A stretch of DNA of 64,000 bases, taken from Watersipora subatra (Eukaryota; Bryozoa; Gymnolaemata; Cheilostomatida; Watersiporidae). The notes below the pieces were generated by a model. That model saw only the letters and a list, made by a program, of their open reading frames with translations, did no database searches and was not told where the DNA came from. Positions within the stretch are counted from its first letter, which is position 1. Each line of letters starts with the position of its first letter. The DNA is taken from the NCBI RefSeq assembly GCF_963576615.1, contig NC_088715.1:25138499-25202498 (forward strand), given 5' to 3'. Position numbers and translations under genes: made by a program. This document shows positions 46,301 to 56,547 of the stretch, in pieces.

Positions 46301-49300
46301 TACAAGTCAAGGTAAAGGTTTATTATGCAATATTTTTCAAATCACCTGAAAATATAGATGCTTGCCAACTTTGTGTTATTTATCTAATTGGTCATTGCTC
46401 CTGAAACCATGTACGAAGCTGCAAGGCTTTCTCACAATTAAATTTATCATCCAATTCAGTAAGGCTGGTGCCCGGTCATCCTTGCAGTTTGTTGTGTACC
46501 AGCCTCAAAATCAATCAAGTTACCTTTTCCAAATCCTTATGCCATTGAATCTTTGTCGACAACTCTCGGAGTTGCCCCCTCGTATAAAAACTGAAAGCAG
46601 ATAATTCTTAAAGGGACACTTTGTACCAATTTGTTAGATACTGTATGCGCTTGCTTTAAAAGATAAGGCCTTTAATGAAATTATTATATGGCCTAAACCT
46701 CGAAATACAAAGGTAGTCTATTCCAAGATTTTCTTTAAAGTCAAAACCATTGTATGTTGAAACCATTGTATGTTGAAGCCATGGTATGTTGAAACCATTG
46801 TATGTTGAAACCATTGTATGTTGAAACCATTGTATGTTGAAACCATTGTATGTTGAAACAAATGTTCTCATGAGAATACACGGTATCTTTTTAACATATC
46901 AAACAAATCAAATAATAATCCATGAAAAAGCTTTTTATTGTCATTTAGTCTTTTTGTTAAGCCTGGTCTCCATATGACAGCGCAATGATCGTGCGCGGCC
47001 CAGTGATCGTGCGCATTGCATTTCTTGGGGCTGCGATGCAGTGTTTCCATAGCGTGCATAGGCGTTATGTTTGCCTTGGATAGGGTGGGTAATTTCCTTA
47101 CTTTTTAGTATGGGAAACAGATTTCTTCGGAAAACAGCCCTCCGTTGCGACCTTCTTGCGCTTTCATAGGAAAACCAGGCTTTCTCTTTCGTACGGGAGA
47201 CCAACTTCTTCAGAAAACAGCTCTCCGTTTTAATTGTGGATAGGTTGAAAAGGTCGAGCAGTGTATTGTGAGATACATCATCGCGCGCATCCGTCGCGAG
47301 GATCCATTCTGTTGGATCCTTGCGATCAACGTATGCACGTCGCGCGATTGTCGTGCGTTGATGTTTTCATATCTCAGCTGGCCTACGCACGACGTCGTGC
47401 GCCTTGTTGCGCGCCTTGTGCTGTGATATGGAAACCAGGCTTTAAAGATACACACCGAGGTGTAGTCTTGGTAATACAGGAAATGTACAGTGTGTAGGTA
47501 AAGGTGGTGATAGAGATGATACGGAGGTAGTTCAACTTAGTCTACAGTCTCTAATTTACACTTGTATTTATATGGGGTAGTTTAACAGTTCATCCCTAAT
47601 TATTCTGCACAACCCCTCTTCTTACTCTCAAGCGACGATTTCTTTTCTTTCTATCACTTTCGTGTTTATGAAAACTGCTAGATGGTTTCTTAGATTTGTT
47701 AAGGATTCATTTTAATTCTAAGACAAGATTCTAAGACAAGGATTGGCTCATCTCCTTTTCACCACTACTACCACTTGCCCTAGTCTTCTTGACATCCATG
47801 ACTTTAAAACGGAAGAGGAGACATGAGGCGCAATTTAGTATTATTTGAATGTCATAGAACCAAACATTGTTAAGTAGATTATCACACATAATTATTTTCT
47901 GATTTAGAAAACTGCAATTTTTTGAGAAACTGATTGTTCCAAATGTTGTTGGTTGTAGTATGAAATGTTTGCTCGCATTCTACATTATATGTTGAAGAAT
48001 TCACATGTAATTCAACCATGTAGTAATATGTCACTGTGTCTCACGCTCAATGAAAAGGAATTTTCTGGTCATCTCAATTCCTCAGCATATCAGTTGGGAG
48101 TTGCGTTATCCTGGTCTCCATAGAATCCTGTTTCCCACTTTTTCAAATTCTGCTGGGAATGGTTTTATGCTGTGTCCATTGATTCCTTACTATCTATCTA
48201 AATATAGCTTTTCATTAACAAGTTGTTGCCGTAGATACCACCTGGTACCAACTCCCATCACCGCATCAGACTGCCAGGAAAAGGTGTGAAGAGAGTTAAC
48301 AGTTACGGCTCTGGTGACCATTATATTCATATCAAGGTTGAGGTGCCAAAGTGAGTGTAATCCTTGTAACATTGTGCTAATAACTCCCATAAATTTTACT
48401 AGTCATGGTTTATATAACATGTATACTGTATTTTCGACATTATATCACAGAACAGTCTCAATTCTGTGGTCCATTTCTATACTTAACAGATATACACTAT
48501 GTTTCCATGTTGCGCATCATTCGCTTCATGCGAATTCGAAGTTGTGGCAAGTTGTGTGTATTAAGTGTTTCCATGAACACCTGCGGGGATGGCATTTAAC
48601 TCACTTCTTGACCCCATAGGTCAAGTATTAGCCTAATTAATCACTATAAATGGCTACGCAGTCTTGTCACGCTAAGCTTAGCAGCAATCGTTCGGAACAT
48701 TGGGCATTTGAGACTGCGCAAATCGAATCGAAAAAGGACTGAAGCGTGAAAATGTTTATAATGTAATAGCCATCGATATTTTAATGCGCATTATTTGCAA
48801 GTGCCGTTTCCATGATTCGCAAGCACGATGAATTCGATAAAGTTTTGCGGATCACAAAACTCGCTTAGCTTGCAGATTTATGCCGTTTCCATGACGCGGA
48901 TGGCTTGCGGATCGGCTCAAATTTGCGAATTATGCGCATCATGGAAATACAGTGATATAAGGTGCACTGCACCATGTATTAAGACGCATTTTAAAACATA
49001 CGTAAAAATCTAGCACAAAGGAAAAATAGTGAATGTAGTCGACTTTATACGATGATATATTCACTCTTCATCAAACATTCCGGGTTCCTCCTCATTGTCT
49101 GAGTCAGACTCGCTTGCCGGTTGCGTTTCAACATTGATGCCAGCTTTCTCGAAAACCCTGACAATAGAGGCTGGCTATACCTTAGCTCATGCACCCACAA
49201 TCCACCCGTTTACGGTGGCGCAACTTGCCGGCCGCTGCCTCAGTTTAGTTGAGCCTCATAAGCATGTCGCTTTATCGATGCCATTTTAATGGGTTCCTTA

Positions 49301-52300
49301 AACGAGTAAATGGCAATTTGTACCTTTGCTGTATACTTTGCAAAGAATTTTGTTGATTTATCAGGAAATGGTGTGCGTAAGGATGACCATATTGCACCTA
49401 CCAAACCAGTCCAGACACAGAGTGTACTGTATCAAAGGTCGCTCAGTCAATCTTTTAGAAAATTTTAGGCTTCTCAAGTGTGCATTATGGTGTACAAATA
49501 TACTGCAAAGATTATGATGCAGGTACATGGATATACATGTAATGCTAGTCCATACGTCAGCAGTCACCGTGTGACAAGCTTATAACTAAAGCTGAGTATG
49601 CGAACAGAAAAACTGATTTGCAGATTACTAGTTTCTTGTTGTAATGACTCAATGTATGCTTGTTTCATTAGTGCGAACATCCTCACTGAATTGCTGTCAA
49701 AGTTTGACTGGCAGCTATGTCTGGGACTGGGAGTTCACAAAGCACTTGTTGACCTTGACTATATTTCATTATATTGGTCGCTTTTACAGGAAGCTGACTG
49801 CCAAGCAACGAGCACTCATTCTCTCATTCGCTGAGATGGACAAATCTTCCAGGGGTTCTGTGAATGGAGTAACAGAGCTACATTCAGGTATGTTTCCCAT
49901 CTGTAGCCTCTCTGTTTTGGAGTAACTTTAAGTTGATATTAAATAGTGGGGGATAGTAGTGAGTAGCGGTGGATAGTAGTGAGTAGTGGTGGATAGTAGT
50001 AAGTAGTGGTGGATAGTAGTGAGTAGTGGTGGATAGTAATAAGTAGTGGTGGATAGTAGTCAGTAGCGGTGGATAGTAGTAAGTAGTGGTGAATAGTAGT
50101 GAGTAGTGGTGGATAGTAGTGAGTAGTGGTGGATAGTAGTGAGTAGTGGTGGATAGTAGTGAGTAGTGGTGGATAGTAGTGAGTAGTAGTGGATAGTAGT
50201 GAGTAGTGGTGGATAGTAGTGAGTAGTGGTGGATAGTAGTGAGTAGTGGTGGATGATAGGGAGTAGTGGTGGATAATAGTGAGTAGTGGTGGATAGTAGT
50301 GAGTAGTGGTGGATAGTAGTGAGTAGTGGTGGATAGTAGTAAGTAGCGGTGGATAGTAGTGAGTAGTTGTGGACAGTAGTGAGTAGTGGTGGTTAGTAGT
50401 AATTAGTGGTGGATAGTAGTCAGTAGTGGTGGATAGTAGTGAGTAGTGGTGGATAGTAGTAAGTAGTGGTGGATAGTAGTGAGTAGTGGTGGATAGTAGG
50501 GAGTAGTGGTGGATAGTAGGGAGTAGTTGTGGATAGTAGGGAGTAGTGGTGGATGGTAGTGAGTAGTGGTGGATAGTAGGGAGTAGTGGTGGATAATAGT
50601 GAGTAGTGGTGGATAGTAGTCAGTAGTGGTGGATAGTAGTGAGTAGTGGTGGATAGTAGTAAGTAGCGGTGGATAGTAGTGAGTAGTTGTGGACAGTAGT
50701 GAGTAGTGGTGGTTAGTAGTAAGTAGTGGTGGATAGTAGTCAGTAGTGGTGGATAGTAGTGAGTAGTGGTGGATAGTAGGGAGTAGTGGTGGATAGTAGG
50801 GAGTAGTTGTGGATAGTAGGGAGTAGTGGTGGATAGTAGGGAGTAGTGGTGGATAGTAGTGAGTAGTGGTGGATAGTAGGGAGTAGTGGTGGATAGTAGT
50901 GAGTAGTGGTGGATAGTAGTGAGTAGTGGTGGATAGTAGTGAGTAGTGGTGGATAGTAGTGAGTAGTGGTGGATAGTAGTGAGTAGTGGTGGATAGTAGG
51001 GAGTAGTGGTGGATAATAGTGAGTAGTGGTGGATAGTAGTCAGTAGTGGTGGATAGTAGTGAGTAGCGGTGGATAGTAGTAAGTAGCGGTGGATAGTAGT
51101 GAGTAGTTGTGGACAGTAGTGAGTAGTGGTGGTTAGTAGTAAGTAGTGGTGGATAGTAGTCAGTAGTGGTGGATAGTAGTGAGTAGTGGTGGATAGTAGT
51201 AAGTAGTGGTGGATAGTAGTGAGTAGTGGTGGATAGTAGGGAGTAGTTGTGGATAGTAGGGAGTAGTGGTGGATAGTAGTGAGTAGTGGTGGATAGTAGT
51301 GAGTAGTGGTGGATAGTAGGGAGTAGTGGTGGATAATAGTGAGTAGTGGTGGATAGTAGTCAGTAGTGGTGGATAGTAGTGAGTAGTGGTGGATAGTAGT
51401 AAGTAGCGGTGGATAGTAGTGAGTAGTTGTGGACAGTAGTGAGTAGTGGTGGATAGTAGTCAGTAGTGGTGGATAGTAGTGAGTAGTGGTGGATAGTAGG
51501 GAGTAGTGGTGGATAGTAGGGAGTAGTTATGGATAGTAGGGAGTAGTGGTGGATAGTAGTGAGTAGTGGTGGATAGTAGTGAGTAGTGGTGGATAGTAGT
51601 GAGTAGTGGTGAATAGTAGTGAGTAGTGGTGGATAGTAGTAAGTAGCGGTGGATAGTAGTGAGTATTTGTGGACAGTAGTGAGTAGTGGTGGTTAGTAGT
51701 AAGTAGTGGTGGATAGTAGTCAGTAGTGGTGGATAGTAGTGAGTAGTGGTGGATAGTAGCAAGTAGTGGTGGATAGTAGTGAGTAGTGGTGGATACTAGG
51801 GAGTAGTGGTGGATAGTAGGGAGTAGTTGTGGATAGTAGGGAGTAGTGGTGGATAGTAGGGAGTAGTGGTGGATAGTAGTGAGTAGTGGTGGATAGTAGG
51901 GAGTAGTGGTGGATAATAGTGAGTAGTGGTGGATAGTAGTCAGTAGTGGTGGATAGTAGTGAGTAGTGGTGGATAGTAGTAAGTAGCGGTGGATAGTAGT
52001 GAGTAGTTGTGGACAGTAGTGAGTAGTGGTGGTTAGTAGTAAGTAGTGGTGGATAGTAGTCAGTAGTGGTGGATAGTAGTGAGTAGTGGTGGATAGTAGT
52101 GAGTAGTGGTGGATAGTAGTGAGTAGTGGTGGATAGTAGTAAGTAGTGGTGGATAGTAGTGAGCAGTGGTGGATAGTAGGGAGTAGTTGTGGACAGTAGT
52201 GAGTAGTGGTGGTTAGTAGTAAGTAGTGGTGGATAGTAGTCAGTAGTGGTGGATAGTAGTCAGTAGTGGTGGATAGTAGTCAGTAGTGGTGGATAGTAGT

Positions 52301-55280
52301 AAGTAGTGGTGGATAGTAGTGAGTAGTGGTGGATAGTAGTGAGTAGTTGTGGACAGTAGTGAGTAGTGGTGGATAGTAGTGAGTAGTGGTGGATAGTAGT
52401 AAGTGGCGGTGGATAGTAGTGAGTAGTGGTGGATAGTAATAAGTAGTGGTGGATAGTAGTCAGTAGCGGTGGATAGTAGTAAGTAGTGGTGAATAGTAGT
52501 GAGTAGTGGTGGATAGTAGTGAGTAGTGGTGGATAGTAGTGAGTAGTGGTGGATAGTAGTGAGTAGTGGTGGATAGTAGTGAGTAGTAGTGGATAGTAGT
52601 GAGTAGTGGTGGATAGTAGTGAGTAGTGGTGGATAGTAGTGAGTAGTGGTGGATGATAGGGAGTAGTGGTGGATAATAGTGAGTAGTGGTGGATAGTAGT
52701 GAGTAGTGGTGGATAGTAGTGAGTAGTGGTGGATAGTAGTAAGTAGCGGTGGATAGTAGTGAGTAGTTGTGGACAGTAGTGAGTAGTGGTGGTTAGTAGT
52801 AAGTAGTGGTGGATAGTAGTCAGTAGTGGTGGATAGTAGTGAGTAGTGGTGGATAGTAGTAAGTAGTGGTGGATAGTAGTGAGTAGTGGTGGATAGTAGG
52901 GAGTAGTTGTGGATAGTAGGGAGTAGTGGTGGATAGTAGTGAGTAGTGGTGGATAGTAGTGAGTAGTGGTGGATAGTAGGGAGTAGTGGTGGATAATAGT
53001 GAGTAGTGGTGGATAGTAGTCAGTAGTGGTGGATAGTAGTGAGTAGTGGTGGATAGTAGTAAGTAGCGGTGGATAGTAGTGAGTAGTTGTGGACAGTAGT
53101 GAGTAGTGGTGGATAGTAGTCAGTAGTGGTGGATAGTAGTGAGTAGTGGTGGATAGTAGGGAGTAGTGGTGGATAGTAGGGAGTAGTTATGGATAGTAGG
53201 GAGTAGTGGTGGATAGTAGTGAGTAGTGGTGGATAGTAGTGAGTAGTGGTGGATAGTAGTGAGTAGTGGTGAATAGTAGTGAGTAGTGGTGGATAGTAGT
53301 AAGTAGCGGTGGATAGTAGTGAGTAGTTGTGGACAGTAGTGAGTAGTGGTGGTTAGTAGTAAGTAGTGGTGGATAGTAGTCAGTAGTGGTGGATAGTAGT
53401 GAGTAGTGGTGGATAGTAGCAAGTAGTGGTGGATAGTAGTGAGTAGTGGTGGATACTAGGGAGTAGTGGTGGATAGTAGGGAGTAGTTGTGGATAGTAGG
53501 GAGTAGTGGTGGATAGTAGGGAGTAGTGGTGGATAGTAGTGAGTAGTGGTGGATAGTAGGGAGTAGTGGTGGATAATAGTGAGTAGTGGTGGATAGTAGT
53601 CAGTAGTGGTGGATAGTAGTGAGTAGTGGTGGATAGTAGTAAGTAGCGGTGGATAGTAGTGAGTAGTTGTGGACAGTAGTGAGTAGTGGTGGTTAGTAGT
53701 AAGTAGTGGTGGATAGTAGTCAGTAGTGGTGGATAGTAGTGAGTAGTGGTGGATAGTAGTGAGTAGTGGTGGATAGTAGTGAGTAGTGGTGGATAGTAGT
53801 AAGTAGTGGTGGATAGTAGTGAGCAGTGGTGGATAGTAGGGAGTAGTTGTGGACAGTAGTGAGTAGTGGTGGTTAGTAGTAAGTAGTGGTGGATAGTAGT
53901 CAGTAGTGGTGGATAGTAGTCAGTAGTGGTGGATAGTAGTAAGTAGTGGTGGATAGTAGTGAGTAGTGGTGGATAGTAGTGAGTAGTTGTGGACAGTAGT
54001 GAGTAGTGGTGGATAGTAGTGAGTAGTGGTGGATAGTAGTAAGTGGCGGTGGATAGTAGTGAGTAGTTGTGGACAGTAGTGAGTAGTGGTGGTTAGTAGT
54101 AAGTAGTGGTGGATAGTAGTCAGTAGTGGTGGATAGTAGTGAGTAGTGGTGGATAGTAGTAAGTAGTGGTGGATAGTAGTGAGTAGTGGTGGATACTATC
54201 CACAAAAAATGAGTTACAAGGTTACAGTTTTCGTAGATTTTTATTTTTCATCTTTTTTTTGTAAAAATGAATTAACCTTCATCTACCCTTTTGACGTGAA
54301 TCAAAATATCGATGAAATTATGATAAGTAAGCGAGATACAATTGTAACATCTGTTCCCCTTGTTATGTTTCTGGTATTAATAGTTGGCTGAGAAGCAAAT
54401 GTTGGTACATCCCAGCTGTGAGCTGGTACAGACATTAACTGTCATGCTCGACTGCAAGTACACACTGATATACGGACTATTCTTTGGTCACTGGCTAAGC
54501 AGTTTACACGACTCGCCGACAAAAGGAACATGTATTGCAATACATGCATCAAACACATTCTTTCAGGCCAATGTACTTCATAGCCACACAAGAAACAGCT
54601 CTGTGATAGATTTTTTGATCTGCTTTGACCTTGGCAGTTCATGTTGTAGTCAGAGTTTTTAAGGGTTTGTGGTGGGTAGCCTTCAAGGAAGTTGTCTGCC
54701 AGTGGCGCGCAAACTAGCAGCAGTGCTTAGAATTCGTGTTTCACTGTTGTTCACCAGTTGGGTTTACTTCCCTTCCGTTTTACATGCTTTACCGTCTTTT
54801 TATCGTTACGTCCGTTTCACATAAGAGTCAACAAGGTTGTCTTCCTGTAGAGTTACATCTGGTAAGATTAGATTCTGAAACTCCATTGTGAAAGGGAGGA
54901 AACAGATCTCATTTTCTTTGGCTTGCCACTCTTATGTTTAACTCGTTTTGCAAAATTAATGCTCATATCCGAAGAGGCAATAACATCAAGACTGTCATTA
55001 AACGTAGTAAGAAGTGAAAAAGTCGAAATTTTCTGTTTTACAAATAATTGAGATGCAAAATAAGTATGGATCCGCTATATGGGCCTATCGACAGCAAACA
55101 ATGATAATGTTGAGCAGTGTTTCCCATTTCTCAACAAGGTACGAGTCAGTTAATGCATTATCATTGTTTGCTGTAGATGAAGCGAAACACACTAGAAGTT
55201 CTGGACATTCTGAAACTGTCGCTAGTAGCAATGAAGAGGAGGGAATTCTTAGTAAATTGAAGAAACGATTCTTCGGATAA
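37244..55280 (+). CDS. DNAJA3: DNAJA3 / Tid1: mitochondrial DnaJ (Hsp40) co-chaperone
   Basis: Twelve exons: 37244-37358, 38260-38426, 38697-38780, 40254-40353, 42014-42153, 42272-42424, 42809-42905, 44147-44262, 46183-46311, 48235-48350, 49790-49887, 55177-55280. All are GT-AG and in phase; 1419 bp, 472 aa (human 480). The N-terminus ([16 protein letters not shown]) looks like a mitochondrial presequence: basic, hydroxylated, with no acidic residue in its first 20. J domain at about 72-137 with HPD at 100-102; Gly/Phe-rich stretch to about 200; four CXXCXGXG-type zinc motifs (C228-C231, C245-C248, C267-C270, C281-C284); then the two substrate-binding barrels. The end, [15 protein letters not shown], matches the FLSKLKKMF end of Tid1. 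It should stimulate mitochondrial Hsp70 (HSPA9) and bind unfolded clients in the matrix. Intron 11 holds a 4.25-kb minisatellite. An alternative last exon may lie at 57334. Confidence 0.96.
37724..37756. repeat. Three ACTCGATA repeats
   Basis: TTACTCGATAC is repeated at 12-bp spacing in DNAJA3 intron 1. A minor microsatellite. Confidence 0.7.
38260..38426 (+). CDS. DNAJA3: DNAJA3 exon 2: start of J domain (aa 39-94)
   Basis: Encodes [20 protein letters not shown]. The acceptor TTTTAG at 38259 is used. The better-looking CTTTTCAG at 38239 would put an in-frame TGA into the exon. Confidence 0.9.
38697..38780 (+). CDS. DNAJA3: DNAJA3 exon 3: HPD motif (aa 95-122)
   Basis: [20 protein letters not shown], the catalytic HPD loop and helix III of the J domain. 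Phase 0 at both ends. Confidence 0.97.
38781..40253. other. DNAJA3 intron 3
   Basis: Nothing coding is seen. A repeat fragment at 39640-39730 is an inverted relative of the 30066-30350 element. Confidence 0.6.
40254..40353 (+). CDS. DNAJA3: DNAJA3 exon 4: end of J domain, G/F start (aa 123-156)
   Basis: [18 protein letters not shown] followed by Gly/Ala/Ser-rich sequence; ends in phase 1 at GTAAGC. Confidence 0.96.
40354..42013. other. DNAJA3 intron 4
   Basis: AGTAGTGATGGGTATACCG at about 40705 resembles an hAT element end, but no transposase motif could be read in the following 500 bp. The rest is unassigned. Confidence 0.4.
42014..42153 (+). CDS. DNAJA3: DNAJA3 exon 5: Gly/Phe-rich segment (aa 156-202)
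   Basis: [20 protein letters not shown], the linker that positions the J domain, then more Gly/Phe repeats. Acceptor TTGTTGCAG, donor GTTAGT. Confidence 0.95.
42272..42424 (+). CDS. DNAJA3: DNAJA3 exon 6: zinc motifs 1-2 (aa 203-253)
   Basis: Contains DTCPACNGS and CPSCQGTG. Acceptor CTCTATCAG, donor GTGAGT. Confidence 0.97.
42809..42905 (+). CDS. DNAJA3: DNAJA3 exon 7: zinc motifs 3-4 (aa 254-286)
   Basis: Contains TCRKCGGS and KCVECSG. Acceptor GTCTCTACAG, donor GTATTC, ends in phase 1. Confidence 0.97.
43504..43802. mobile_element. Foldback MITE with TCAAAGACCGG ends
   Basis: 299 bp, almost wholly an inverted repeat: ~110-bp arms (TCAAAGACCGGTGC...) with roughly ten differences and an ~80-bp centre, flanked by TA on both sides. 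In DNAJA3 intron 7. The TA target and TIR suggest mariner-type mobilisation. Confidence 0.87.
44147..44262 (+). CDS. DNAJA3: DNAJA3 exon 8: substrate-binding domain (aa 286-324)
   Basis: [20 protein letters not shown] then [10 protein letters not shown], the start of the beta-barrel common to class A DnaJ proteins. Confidence 0.96.
44428..45897. mobile_element. MITE with CCCTAGGACAC ends, copy B, interrupted
   Basis: Homologous to 5162-5580 over both halves (44428-44567 and 45608-45897) and flanked by TA. A 1040-bp block (44568-45607) interrupts it, bounded by TCATTGATA on both sides. In DNAJA3 intron 8. Confidence 0.87.
44568..45607. mobile_element. Unclassified insertion with 9-bp target duplication
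   Basis: Bounded by TCATTGATA at 44559-44567 and 45608-45616, a sequence present once in the uninterrupted copy at 5162-5580 (as TCGTCGATA). The insert has no clear terminal inverted repeats. It contains a piggyBac-like end (GGCAGCGAAAGGGTTA near 45503-45518) internally. Confidence 0.75.
46183..46311 (+). CDS. DNAJA3: DNAJA3 exon 9 (aa 325-367)
   Basis: [20 protein letters not shown] then QAVLGGQ, the conserved F.R.G.D........A.LGG segment of DnaJ C-terminal domains. Confidence 0.96.
46743..46860. repeat. 16-bp minisatellite AAACCATTGTATGTTG, 7 copies
   Basis: Seven near-identical units in DNAJA3 intron 9; one unit reads AAGCCATGGTATGTTG. Confidence 0.92.
46960..47441. mobile_element. Harbinger-like MITE, copy 2
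   Basis: 482 bp with inverted ends AGCCTGGTCTCCATAT / ATATGGAAACCAGGCT, flanked by TTA. CpG-rich inside. An internal AACCAGGCTTTCTC at 47175 suggests one element inserted into another. In DNAJA3 intron 9. Confidence 0.8.
48235..48350 (+). CDS. DNAJA3: DNAJA3 exon 10 (aa 368-406)
   Basis: [20 protein letters not shown], then [14 protein letters not shown]. The donor follows CCAAA directly as GTGAGT, phase 2. Confidence 0.96.
48495..48954. mobile_element. MITE with CACTATGTTTCCATG ends
   Basis: Ends CACTATGTTTCCATG and (complement) CACTGTATTTCCATG, both followed inward by a TGCGCA motif; TA lies on both sides. GTTTCCATG also recurs internally at about 48568, 48802 and 48888. A related end is at about 60797-60815. 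In DNAJA3 intron 10. Confidence 0.78.
49790..49887 (+). CDS. DNAJA3: DNAJA3 exon 11 (aa 406-439)
   Basis: [18 protein letters not shown] then [11 protein letters not shown]; ends in phase 1 at GTATGT. The 20-bp array begins about 60 bp downstream of the donor. Confidence 0.95.
49947..54196. repeat. 20-bp minisatellite, about 212 units, with higher-order duplication
   Basis: The consensus unit GAGTAGTGGTGGATAGTAGT repeats for 4.25 kb with virtually no C on the plus strand. Variant units (GGATAATAGT, GGATGATAGG, TTGTGGACAGTAG, CAGTAG, AAGTAGCGG) recur in the same order. The block from 50029 reappears 2400 bp later, and the block around 51331-51920 reappears 1660 bp later. So a large piece was duplicated and one copy lost about 740 bp. 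Antisense reading frames through it are artefacts. It fills most of DNAJA3 intron 11. Confidence 0.97.
55091..55174 (+). promoter_or_regulatory. Perfect 19-bp inverted repeat masking the exon 12 splice acceptor
   Basis: ACAGCAAACAATGATAATG (55091-55109) is exactly complementary to 55156-55174, which is the pyrimidine-containing stretch ending two bases before the exon 12 boundary. The loop is 46 nt. In pre-mRNA this stem would sequester the 3' splice site. Confidence 0.7.
55177..55280 (+). CDS. DNAJA3: DNAJA3 terminal exon 12 (aa 439-472)
   Basis: Phase 1 acceptor TTTGCTGTAG. It encodes a Ser/Glu-rich stretch and [15 protein letters not shown], then TAA. The basic tail is conserved with Tid1. 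The polypyrimidine tract is one arm of a perfect inverted repeat (55091-55109 with 55156-55174). Confidence 0.94.
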
Positions 55281-55774
55281 CCTATATAGATTGTTAGGCT
55301 CTGTATTTATTATTAACAAATAGGTAGGTGGAGATAACTGTGTTTACTTTATAACTTGCCACTTTTTGTCAAGTCTAGCTTTTGTTCCTTAAGGCTAGGA
55401 TGGGTGGCTTGTTTGGTGTTTCATTGTTACTATCAAAAGGAAAGCTTGTGTATAATCTGTTTTTTATTATATTAAATGTCAAGTTATTATATATTTATAT
55501 TGTAAGATATGCAGTTCAAAATACGAGTTTTTATATTTTGAGCTAATTAGTTATAATTAAAAATATGTAAAATAATTACTTTGAACTAAGTTAATGAACT
55601 GAGCTGACCAATCAGACTCGTGTGCACAAATACTTTTTTGATAGAACCAGCTGTGGTGTTTTGATTGTCTACAATAATACAGTTTAATCTCTACATATGA
55701 TTACCTTGAACTACAGGATTCTTTACATACACCCAAGCTACATACCCAGTCACCTCTTTCTAAGGTAACGTGAT

Positions 55775-55780
55775 AATAAA
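55775..55780 (+). terminator. DNAJA3: Proximal polyadenylation signal of DNAJA3
   Basis: AATAAA about 500 bases past the exon 12 stop codon, the first clear hexamer seen downstream. Confidence 0.45.
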
Positions 55781-55826
55781 AACCTTTTTCATTGACATTA
55801 ATCTCTTTTTACATATATTTTATATA

Positions 55827-56437
55827 CAGTAAATACTCGCGTATATGATGATACCGTGTATAGGACGCAGTGGATATTTGACCTCCAAAATGATGGAAAA
55901 CCTGTCTGCGTATAGGGCACATCCTAATTTTTTGCCCTAAATTTTTATTAGTTTTCATAGAGACGGTGGTGTTTCATGTAAATTTTCGTGAATTCATTCT
56001 TCATGTCAAATGATTGGTGACAGCGATCGGTGCTGATGTTAGACGCTTTCCGACCAAGTTTGTTAAATCAAAATTGAAGTGGCACAATACAGACTTAGTC
56101 TTTATCCCCGGCAACATGACCAGTGTTCTGCAACCGATAGATGTCGTTGTGAATAAGCCATTCAAAACAGCATTGAAGCAGAAATGGGCCGAATGGATGT
56201 TTAATGCTGAGCATACTTTCACCATGGGCAGCAACACGAGGAAAGTCGGAATGTCTATGATCTGCCAATTGTGACCACGAGGATCAATATTGTTAGATTG
56301 AAATTTTTATAATAAGTTTTCGATATTATGGTAAATGCATAATTTTTATAATAAATGTATCCATGCATAAGACGCACCTGGGTTTTTAGGTCAATTTCTT
56401 AAGAACAAAAGTGTGTCTTATATGCGGTTATTTACGG
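55827..56437 (+). pseudogene. pogo/Tigger-type DDE transposase remnant with TIRs
   Basis: The plus frame at about 56010-56250 reads NTDLVFIPGNMTSVLQPIDV then NKPFKTALKQKW, the typical segment of the pogo/Tigger DDE family. Termini CAGTAAATACTCGCGTATAT and (complement) CCGTAAATAACCGCATATAA are inverted repeats, so the 611-bp unit is an internally deleted element. Inserted just beyond the DNAJA3 proximal polyadenylation signal. Confidence 0.87.
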
Positions 56438-56547
56438 TCATCCATTTGTTTTCTTTTATATTAATTATCTGCTGTATTTATCGAGCAGTTATAGTTTTTG
56501 GCTGCGTGAAGATTGAGAAAAAAAACATGTTTTGTGAGATAATTCTT

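Noticed and set aside
51460-54205. Three ~100-residue antisense frames rich in Ser, Thr, His, Tyr and Pro
   Set aside because: They are six-frame readings of the 20-bp minisatellite and change frame with it; there is no start context, splice site or domain.
55014-55280. A longer frame running into DNAJA3 exon 12 from upstream
   Set aside because: It is the open intronic extension of the exon; the acceptor at 55176 with matching phase and the conserved C-terminus define the exon better.
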